From Burkholderia guangdongensis (GTDB lineage Bacteria > Pseudomonadota > Gammaproteobacteria > Burkholderiales > Burkholderiaceae): DNA of 64,000 nt. Both the position numbers and the translations under genes were made by a program. Below the pieces are notes generated by a model. It searched no databases and had not been told where the DNA came from. It saw nothing but the letters and a program-made list of their open reading frames with translations. The DNA is taken from contig NZ_JACBNX010000013.1 of NCBI RefSeq assembly GCF_013403875.1, positions 99,584 through 163,583 on the forward strand. The letters run 5' to 3'. This document shows, one piece after another, positions 57,742 through 64,000 of the stretch; within the stretch, counting starts at the first letter, position 1, and every line of letters starts with the position of its first letter.

Positions 57742-60501
57742 TCACTCCCCGCCTTCCAGCAACCCGAGCATCTGCGCGCGCAGCACCGCGTGCTTGCGCG
57801 TGCTCGCGTTCAGCTTGCCGAACAGATTCTTCACATGCCACTTGGCGGTGACTTCGCCGACGCCGATCGCCTGCGCGATCTCCTTGTTCGACAGATTGCG
57901 CGCGAGCAGCTCGAGCACTTCGCGCTCCTTCGGCGTCAGCACCATGCTCGGCACCGCGCGCGGCTCGGCCGGCGCGCGGCGCGGCATCCGCGCGACCGGC
58001 ATTGCGCGGCCGGCGTCCGGGCCGCCCGCGCCTTCCTCGACGAGGCCGCGCGCCCAGTCGGCGAGCGCCGGATGCGCATCGACGAACACGCGCGCGAGGC
58101 CGTACGTGCGCGTCAGGTCGATCGCCTCCTGCATCAGCGGGCGGCCGTCATCGTGGCCGTCGCCGGCGTTGCGGCGCGCGAACGCGCGCAGCGCGAGGAT
58201 CTCGATCCGCTGGTGGCCGCTTGCCGTCTCGTCGGCGAGCGGTTGCGCGCGATCGAGCGCGTCGAGCGCCTGCGGCCAGTCCTGCGCGGCGACGGCCGCA
58301 TACGCGTGCGCGATCGCCTGCAGCAGCGCGATATCGCGCTGCCATAGCGGCCCGTGCGAGCCGCTGGCCTGCGCAACGAGCGTGTCGAGCTTCGCGGCCA
58401 GCGCGCGGCACGTCTCCGCGCGCGAGTGTCCCGCATGAATGCGCACTTGCTCCGCGACGCTCGCGATGCACAGGCGCGGCAGCGCGCGCGCGATGCCGGC
58501 CGCGTGCAGCGCCTCGAGCAGGTCGAGCGCACGGCGCTCGACGCCCTGCGCGGCCGCGACGCGCGCGGCGCTCAGGTACGCGAGCAGCGACGTCTCCGAC
58601 GCGCCCGCGCGTTCGAGCACGTCGAGCCGGTTCGCGAGCAGCGCGGCGGCTTCGTCGACGCGGTCGCGCTCGTACGCGGCCGACGCGAGCAGCGCGGCGA
58701 GCATGCACGGCAGCGGATGCCGGCGGCCGAGGTCGCTTTCCGCGTCGGTCAGCGCGGGCCGCAGCACGTCCTCGGCGAGCACGACCTGGCCTTCGCGCAG
58801 ATAGCTGAGCCCGGCGACGAACTCGCCCCAGCGCGCCGCGTAGCGATGCCCTTTGCCGAAGTCGCCGCGCGGCGCCTGCTGCAGATGCCGACGCGCGTTC
58901 GCCGGCTGGCCGTGCAGCAGCGCGGACATCGCGACGCGGTTCGCGTGCGTCTGGACCTGCCGCGGCCCGTCGAGCGGCGGCCGTTCGCTCCACGGCGCGA
59001 GCAGCGCGAGGAAGCGGTCGGGTTCGTCCGCGTAGTACGCGGCGACGCTCAGGATCAGCGCGCACTCGTACCGCAGCGCGGCGCTGGCGTCCGGCGTCGC
59101 GAGGATCGGTGCGATGAGCGTCTCGGCTTCGCCGTGCCGCTCGCTGAGCGCGAGCGCCCACGCGGCCGCGAGGCGCAGGCCCGGATGACGGTCGAGCGCG
59201 TCGCCGGGCAGCAGCTCGAGCCAGTCGAGCGCGGTCGCGACGCGGCCCTGCATCACCGCGTCGTACAGTGACCGGCCGGCGAGGTCGTACGCGGTCTCGC
59301 GCTCGCCCGCCGCGTGCGCGTGGCGCGCCGCTTCCTCATTCATGCCATGCTCGGCGAGCCAGCGCATCGCGCGCACGTGCAGTGCATGGCGCTCGTCGTC
59401 CGGCAGCTCCGCGGCGCGTGCGCCGAGCACGCCGTGCGCGAGCGTGTGCAGCCGGCACCAGTCGCTGCCGTCGCCGGCCATGAAGATCGGCGTGTCGCGC
59501 ATGAGACGCGCGAGCCGCGCGGGCGCGTCGGCGTCGGCGCTGCCGTCGCCTTTGTCGTCGGCGTCGGCGTCGGCGTCGCCATCGTCGCCATCGCCGTCAA
59601 TGAGCGCCCGGCACAGATCCGGATGCAGCATGTCGACGACCGCGATCCGGGTCAGGAATGCGACGTCGTCCGGCGCGAGCTGCGCGATCAGGCTGCCGAC
59701 CAGCTGCTCGCCTTCGTCCGCGGGGCGCTCGGCAAGCGCGTCGACGACGCCGCGCGGATCGGCGCTGCGCTCCATCGCCGCGAGCACGAGCTGCAGCCCG
59801 AGCGGCCAGCCGTCGGTCATCTCGTGCAGACGCGCGCAGCGGTCGGCGTCGACGCGCTCGCCGAAGCGGTGCTGCACGAGCGCCATCGTCTCGTCGAGGC
59901 GGAATCGCAGTGATTCGGCGCCGATGCACACGCATTGGCCGTACGCGGTCAGGTCGACGACGGCCGCGTCGAAGCCGCCGCGCGCGGCGATCACGACGCG
60001 CAGGTTCGGCGGCGCGTTGTGCACCAGATAGAGCAGCGCGGCGCGCGCGACCGGCGACAGGCGCTCGGCCTCGTCGACGATCAGCACGACGTCGAGCGGC
60101 GTCTGCGCGATCTCGGCGAGCCAGACGGTCAGGCCCTCTGTGCCGTCCGGCGCGACGGACCCGCCTTCGAGCAGCGTGCGGCCGAACGCGGGCCGCGCGC
60201 AGCCGACGCGCACCGCGAGCACGAGGCCATGCAGAAAGCGCTGCGGATCGTCGTGCGCGTCGGCGGAGATCCACGCCACCGCGGCGCCGCGCGCCAGATG
60301 CTCGCGGCGCCACTGCGCGAGCAGCAGCGTCTTGCCGAAGCCGGGCGGCGCCTGCACGATGATCGCGGGCACGTCGCGCAGCGCGTCGCTGTCGAGATTG
60401 ACGCGCGGCCGCGCGAGCAGATGCCGTGGCGCGCGCGGCGGTGTGGTCCTGAGCGTGAGTTCGGAATACACGGCCTCTGCGCCGCGGGTCTCGGAAATCA
60501 T
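57742..60501 (-). CDS. MalT-type ATP-dependent LuxR-family transcriptional regulator
   Basis: The 919-residue regulator has an N-terminal NTPase with the Walker A sequence VQAPPGFGKTLLLAQWRREH near residue 50 and the Walker B-like VDVVLIVDEAERLSP region near 135. A long alpha-helical TPR-like middle follows. The LuxR helix-turn-helix is C-terminal: LTPKEREVLELLARNLSNKE, then IAQAIGVGEVTAKWHVKNLF. The ATG at 60501 gives a standard start (MISETRGAEAVYSELTLRTT). An acidic insert rich in Asp and Gly (DGDGDDGDADADADDKGDG) lies near residue 310 and is low in complexity. This LAL/MalT class responds to small inducers; its ligand and targets are not shown. Confidence 0.9.
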   Translation of the reverse strand: MISETRGAEAVYSELTLRTTPPRAPRHLLARPRVNLDSDALRDVPAIIVQAPPGFGKTLLLAQWRREHLARGAAVAWISADAHDDPQRFLHGLVLAVRVGCARPAFGRTLLEGGSVAPDGTEGLTVWLAEIAQTPLDVVLIVDEAERLSPVARAALLYLVHNAPPNLRVVIAARGGFDAAVVDLTAYGQCVCIGAESLRFRLDETMALVQHRFGERVDADRCARLHEMTDGWPLGLQLVLAAMERSADPRGVVDALAERPADEGEQLVGSLIAQLAPDDVAFLTRIAVVDMLHPDLCRALIDGDGDDGDADADADDKGDGSADADAPARLARLMRDTPIFMAGDGSDWCRLHTLAHGVLGARAAELPDDERHALHVRAMRWLAEHGMNEEAARHAHAAGERETAYDLAGRSLYDAVMQGRVATALDWLELLPGDALDRHPGLRLAAAWALALSERHGEAETLIAPILATPDASAALRYECALILSVAAYYADEPDRFLALLAPWSERPPLDGPRQVQTHANRVAMSALLHGQPANARRHLQQAPRGDFGKGHRYAARWGEFVAGLSYLREGQVVLAEDVLRPALTDAESDLGRRHPLPCMLAALLASAAYERDRVDEAAALLANRLDVLERAGASETSLLAYLSAARVAAAQGVERRALDLLEALHAAGIARALPRLCIASVAEQVRIHAGHSRAETCRALAAKLDTLVAQASGSHGPLWQRDIALLQAIAHAYAAVAAQDWPQALDALDRAQPLADETASGHQRIEILALRAFARRNAGDGHDDGRPLMQEAIDLTRTYGLARVFVDAHPALADWARGLVEEGAGGPDAGRAMPVARMPRRAPAEPRAVPSMVLTPKEREVLELLARNLSNKEIAQAIGVGEVTAKWHVKNLFGKLNASTRKHAVLRAQMLGLLEGGE

Positions 60502-60869
60502 CTGACGGATCGGGGGTGGCTGGGAACCGGCATGCGTGCTGGGGGCGTTTTCGCTGGCTCGCTCGCCCACCTGGCGCCGCGGCGGGCGGGCATGCGGCTC
60601 GGCGATTATATGCCCATCGCCGGAAGGAGGGGGCGATCGGCGCCCCCCCTCCTACAAGGAGGGCGCGGGCGGCCCGGCGGCGTCCTACGATGCACTCAGG
60701 TCAGGACTTCTCTCGAAGTGACGGAGGCGGCGATGGACGCAGGCACGCAGACGCAGACGCAGACGCAGGCAAGGCCGGACGGCGCGAACGCCGTGTGCCG
60801 GCGCGCCGTCCGTTGCACGGCCGGGTCGGCCCGGTCGCCTCGGTCGCTTCTACCGGTAGGCTCGCGCGC
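60502..60869 (+). other. 368-bp divergent region before the UspA-hemerythrin gene
   Basis: The region separates the LuxR gene and the stress-protein gene. A strong GC hairpin with a G run and a C run (about 60625-60653, arms aggagggggcg and cgccccccctcct) stands near its middle, without a T tract. Three gcagac repeats lie near 60750-60770. An in-frame ATG at 60733 with ggagg upstream would extend the next protein by 46 low-complexity residues. Confidence 0.5.
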
Positions 60870-61820
60870 ATGAACGCGCCGGCGCTCGGCGGCGCGATCG
60901 CGTATCGCCATCTGCTGGTGCCGGTCGACGGCACCGACGGCGCGACCGCCGTCGTCATCGCGGCGGTCGATCTCGCGCTAATGGTCGGCGCGCGCGTGAC
61001 ATTCATGGCGCTGCACAATGCGGCCGACGGCGCGAACGCGTCGCCGGCGCGCCGCGTGCACGTGGCGCGCGAACGGCTCTCGAAGGCCGAGGCGGTCGCG
61101 CGCGCTCAGGGCGTGCCGTGCGCGTCGGCCGATGCGCGCGGCGCGGTGCCGGCCGACGCGCTGCCCGATGCGGCGCGCGACGCCGGCTGCGATCTCGTTT
61201 TTGTCCATGCCGATGCGGGCGACGGCGCCGCGCCAGCCGCGCTCGCGCGGGCCGGCATCCCGGCGCTGACGCTCCCGGCGCCCGCGCCGGTCCGCTCGCC
61301 GGCGATCCGCATCGTTCTCGACGACCATCGCGCACTCGCGGCCGTGCTGCACGCGTGGCTCGATCTGCTCGACGGCGCCGACGGCGCGCCCGCCGCGTCG
61401 CGGATGCGCCCGTTCGTCCGCTACGTCGAAACGTTTCATGCACTGCATCACGACCCGCTCGAGGAGACGCTGCTGTTCGGCCGTCTGCGCGAGCGGACAT
61501 CGACGCTCGACGCCGAGCTCGACGAGCTCGAGCGCCAGCACGAACGTGCCGCGCAGCGCGCGGACGCGCTCGCGGCGGCGCTCGACCGATATGCGGCGGG
61601 TGGCGGGCTCGCGCCGCTCGCGCGGCAGGTGACGGAGTACGCGCAGGGCGTGTGGGAGCAAGTCGGCCGCGAGGAGGGCGTGATTCTGCCGGCCGCGCGG
61701 CGCTATCTGACGGGCGCCGACTGGGCCGACGTCGATGCCGCGTTTTCGGCGGCGGCCGCCGCGCGGCCGTGCGACGCGTGGGCCGATATGACGCGGGCGA
61801 TGCCCCGCCGCGATAATTAA
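60870..61820 (+). CDS. Universal stress protein (UspA) fused to a hemerythrin-like domain
   Basis: The protein is 316 residues. Residues about 10-142 form a Usp domain (YRHLLVPVDGTDGATAVVIA, with a weak C-terminal ATP motif). Residues about 150-300 form a hemerythrin-like four-helix bundle: VLDDHRALAAVLHAWLDLL, FHALHHDPLEETLLFGRLR, LDELERQHERAAQRADAL and EQVGREEGVILPAARRYL. In the last helix the usual iron-binding His is Gln in the QVGREEGVILP segment. It is followed 15 bp later by an MFS gene in the same direction. A sensor of oxygen, nitric oxide or iron is possible for this fusion. Confidence 0.85.
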   Translation: MNAPALGGAIAYRHLLVPVDGTDGATAVVIAAVDLALMVGARVTFMALHNAADGANASPARRVHVARERLSKAEAVARAQGVPCASADARGAVPADALPDAARDAGCDLVFVHADAGDGAAPAALARAGIPALTLPAPAPVRSPAIRIVLDDHRALAAVLHAWLDLLDGADGAPAASRMRPFVRYVETFHALHHDPLEETLLFGRLRERTSTLDAELDELERQHERAAQRADALAAALDRYAAGGGLAPLARQVTEYAQGVWEQVGREEGVILPAARRYLTGADWADVDAAFSAAAAARPCDAWADMTRAMPRRDN

Positions 61821-61835
61821 ATCAAGGAGACGAAA

Positions 61836-63152
61836 GTGGGATTGCATGCAACCGCGGCAATGGACGACGACGCCCTGGCGCCCGCACCAGCCGTATCCCG
61901 GGCGTACGCCTGGAGTGTGTTCGCGTTGACCTTCGGCCTGCTGCTCGCGGACTACATGTCGCGGCAGGTGCTCAACGCGGTGTTCCCGCTGCTGAAGGTG
62001 CAGTGGCTGCTGAGCGACACGCAGCTCGGCTCGCTGAGCAGCATCGTGTCGGTGATGGTGGGCGTGCTGACGTTTCCGCTGTCGCTGCTCGCGGACCGCT
62101 GGGGTCGCGTGCGCAGCCTGATCCTGATGGCCGTGCTGTGGAGCTTCGCGACGCTTGGTTGCGCGGTGTCCGCGAACTACGGCGAGATGTTTGCCGCGCG
62201 GTTCTTCGTCGGCGTCGGCGAGGCCGCGTACGGCAGTGTCGGGCTCGCGGTCGTGCTGAGCGTGTTCCCCGCGCATCTGCGCGCGACGCTGTCCGGCGCG
62301 TTCCTCGCGGGCGGCGCGTTCGGCTCGATGCTCGGCATGGCGCTGAGCGGGATCGTCGCCGCGCATTTCGGCTGGCGCTGGTCGTTCGCGACGATGGCGA
62401 TCTTCGGGCTCGTGCTCGCGCTGCTGTACCGGGCCGTCGTGACCGAGCGGCGCCTCGCGCCCGGCGGCGACGTCGCCGCGCTTGCCGCGCTGCGCAAGGC
62501 GCGCTCGAAATTCACGCTGAAGAGCCTCGGGCCCGCGCTGTTCGCGTCGAAGTCGCTGAAGTTCGCGTACGTCGGCTGCGGCTTGCAGCTGATTCCGCTG
62601 GGCGCGATGTATGCGTGGCTGCCGAGCTTCCTCGTACGTTATTACGGACTCCGGGTCGATCGCGCCAGCGTGCTCGCCGCTGTGTTCGTGCTGACGACGG
62701 GCGTCGGCATGATCTTGTGCGGGATGCTGACCGACCGCGTGAGCCGCCGCCATTCCGAGCGCAAGTGGATCACCGCGATCGCGTTTTGCGTCGGCTCGGG
62801 CGTGGCGCTCGGCGGCGCGTTCCTGCTGCCGCCGGGCACCGCGCAGCTCGTGCTGATCGGCGCCGGGATGTTCCTCGCGGCGGGCACCGTCGGGCCGTCG
62901 GGCGCGATGGTCGCCGACCTGACGCCGCCGTCGATCCACGCGACCGCGATGGCGGTCTGGTCGCTCGCGAACAACCTGCTCGGCCTGGCGGCGGGCCCGG
63001 TGCTAACCGGGATCATCGCGGACCGGGTCGGCCTGCACGGCGCGCTGCAGCTGGTTCAGCTCGCGACCGTCGTGGCGACCATCCTGTTCCTGATCGGCAA
63101 GCGTTACTACCCGGACGATCTGCGCCGGGTCACGCAGCGCGACGCCGGCTGA
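61836..63152 (+). CDS. MFS transporter (Spinster-like)
   Basis: The 438-residue major facilitator starts at GTG 61836 behind aaggag. It has about 12 helices, with the loop motif SLLADRWGRVRSLILMAVLW and ARFFVGVGEAAYGSVGLAVV, a combination seen in the Spinster-like MFS group, and GMLTDRVSRRHSERKWITAI in the second half. It lies 15 bp after the UspA-hemerythrin gene, so both should be cotranscribed. Spinster-like bacterial members carry organic acids or lipids; the substrate is unknown. Confidence 0.86.
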   Translation: MGLHATAAMDDDALAPAPAVSRAYAWSVFALTFGLLLADYMSRQVLNAVFPLLKVQWLLSDTQLGSLSSIVSVMVGVLTFPLSLLADRWGRVRSLILMAVLWSFATLGCAVSANYGEMFAARFFVGVGEAAYGSVGLAVVLSVFPAHLRATLSGAFLAGGAFGSMLGMALSGIVAAHFGWRWSFATMAIFGLVLALLYRAVVTERRLAPGGDVAALAALRKARSKFTLKSLGPALFASKSLKFAYVGCGLQLIPLGAMYAWLPSFLVRYYGLRVDRASVLAAVFVLTTGVGMILCGMLTDRVSRRHSERKWITAIAFCVGSGVALGGAFLLPPGTAQLVLIGAGMFLAAGTVGPSGAMVADLTPPSIHATAMAVWSLANNLLGLAAGPVLTGIIADRVGLHGALQLVQLATVVATILFLIGKRYYPDDLRRVTQRDAG

Positions 63153-63287
63153 TCGATTCCCCTCACGCGCGGCCGCGTGCCGGCCGCGCCGACGAAACGG
63201 CACGCGTGCTCGCCGCGATGCCGATGGCGCCGCGCGCCGGGTCAGCCGTGCCCGCGACGCGTGCGCCGATAGAGCGTAGCCGGCCGT

Positions 63288-63310
63288 GGCCGGGATCGAC
63301 GATCCCGGCC
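63288..63310. promoter_or_regulatory. Perfect 10-bp-arm palindrome in the porin leader region
   Basis: The arms ggccgggatc at 63288-63297 and gatcccggcc at 63301-63310 enclose gac. The structure could terminate the MFS transcript or form a hairpin in the porin mRNA leader; no T tract follows. No gene occupies 63153-63376. Confidence 0.5.
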
Positions 63311-63376
63311 GGCCCGACAACCCGCAAACATCTGGCCGGCACCGACCGGCCATCAAAAGGAACGGAGGAGACGTCG

Positions 63377-64000
63377 ATGGAGCTGAAGTTGAAGTGGAGC
63401 GGTATCGCGGCATTCGCGGCATTCACGGCGGTGGCCGGCACCGCGCATGCGCAATCGTCGGTCACGCTGTATGGCGCGATCGATTCGGGGCTCGTCTACC
63501 AGAGCACGGCGGCCGCGTCGTTCGCGTCGAACGCGAAGAACCTCGGCCACGTGTTCGGTTACAAGGATGCGGGTATCTATTCGAGCTTCTGGGGGCTGAA
63601 GGGCACCGAGGACATCGGCGGCGGCTACAAGGTGAATTTCCGGCTGCAGGGCGTGTTCAACAGCGGCACCGGCAAGCTCGGGCTCGCGGACACGACGGGT
63701 GGCACCGCGGTGTTCAACCAGCAGACGACGGTCGGCATCTCCGGGCCGTTCGGCACGTTCGACGCGGGCCGGCAGTTCACGCCGATGATCTATGCGATGG
63801 CCGATACCGACGTGCGCAACGCGCAGTATTTCGGCAGCATCCTGAGCGCGTGGCTCGGGCTGAACCAGGCCGCCGGCTGGCCCGGCACGAACTCGAACGT
63901 GCCGATCGGCGCGCTGTACGACAGCAACGCGCTCGTCTACCAGTCGCCGAAGTTCTACGGCGCGTCGCTCGGGCTCGAGTATGCGCCGGGCGGCGTGCCG
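63377..64000 (+). CDS. Outer-membrane porin, Burkholderia OmpC-type (3-prime end beyond window)
   Basis: The visible 208 codons begin MELKLKWSGIAAFAAFTAVA with cleavage after AHA and the mature start QSSVTLYGAIDSGLVYQST. Further porin marks are SSFWGLKGTEDIGGGYKVNF, TTVGISGPFGTFDAGRQFTP and LVYQSPKFYGASLGLEYAPG. It has a good ribosome site (ggaggagacgtcg). It is a trimeric 16-strand general or specific porin, second of the kind in the window. The last strands lie outside. Confidence 0.93.
   Translation, partial: MELKLKWSGIAAFAAFTAVAGTAHAQSSVTLYGAIDSGLVYQSTAAASFASNAKNLGHVFGYKDAGIYSSFWGLKGTEDIGGGYKVNFRLQGVFNSGTGKLGLADTTGGTAVFNQQTTVGISGPFGTFDAGRQFTPMIYAMADTDVRNAQYFGSILSAWLGLNQAAGWPGTNSNVPIGALYDSNALVYQSPKFYGASLGLEYAPGGVP

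Noticed and set aside
57742..60501. Quorum-sensing LuxR regulator
   Set aside because: It has a Walker-type NTPase and helical repeats instead of an autoinducer-binding domain, and no luxI-type gene is present.
63288..63310. Intrinsic terminator of the MFS gene
   Set aside because: The palindrome is perfect but no T tract follows, and it sits in the porin leader, so it is listed only as a hairpin of unknown role.

Overview
The window looks like a chromosomal segment, probably of a secondary replicon, from a Burkholderia-type betaproteobacterium. Most genes are GC-rich. Two OmpC-type trimeric porins have mature N-termini of the QSSVTLYG kind, and a DUF3348/DUF802/OmpA/DUF2894 operon and a small H-NS-family gene are also typical of this group. 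I see no rRNA, tRNA, CRISPR array, phage or intact insertion sequence. Both ends cut genes: a TetR regulator on the left and a porin on the right.

From 1 to 26.5 kb lies a large catabolic region made of two related modules. Module A (minus strand, 484-6185) encodes a flavin monooxygenase, a VOC/extradiol-type protein, an FAA hydrolase, a zinc-less MDR oxidoreductase and a beta-keto acid cleavage enzyme (BKACE, DUF849), followed by a TetR gene. Module B (plus strand, 16275-25456) carries a different VOC protein, an ACMSD-type amidohydrolase, paralogues of the MDR, BKACE and FAA proteins, an MFS transporter and a two-subunit molybdenum hydroxylase of the isoquinoline 1-oxidoreductase type. Between them are a FadL-like channel, a PHA synthase, an alpha/beta hydrolase, two enoyl-CoA hydratases, a quinone reductase, an aldehyde dehydrogenase and an AraC regulator; a second AraC gene closes the region. 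The set reads as ring hydroxylation, ring cleavage, C-C hydrolysis, enoyl reduction and CoA-dependent cleavage. The substrate cannot be read from the sequence.

From 26.5 to 31.2 kb is an AT-richer patch with a YadA-type trimeric autotransporter, an OmpA-type lipoprotein gene broken by a stop codon, and a 62-residue H-NS-family protein that lacks the usual DNA-binding domain. From 31.2 to 40.4 kb follows a sugar-amine-like locus: zwf, a ROK kinase and a double-SIS protein on the minus strand, and a DeoR repressor, an APC permease, a GMC oxidoreductase and a porin on the plus strand. The same palindrome, TGCACG-N4-CGTGCA, precedes both outward-facing units. This suggests a single regulon, possibly for an Amadori-type compound.

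From 40.4 to 52.9 kb are ordinary metabolic and transport genes: cytochrome b561, a trans-sulfuration-type PLP enzyme, a polyamine-binding protein with a PuuD-like hydrolase, an acyl-CoA synthetase/nitronate monooxygenase/SnoaL-like operon, aquaporin Z and an NCS1 permease. From 53.0 to 57.6 kb lies a tight four-gene operon whose two central products look like a MotA/ZorA-type membrane protein with a very long repeat-containing tail and a MotB/ZorB-type OmpA protein. This is the best candidate in the window for an undescribed molecular machine. The right end carries a MalT-type LuxR regulator, a UspA-hemerythrin fusion, an MFS transporter and the start of a second porin.
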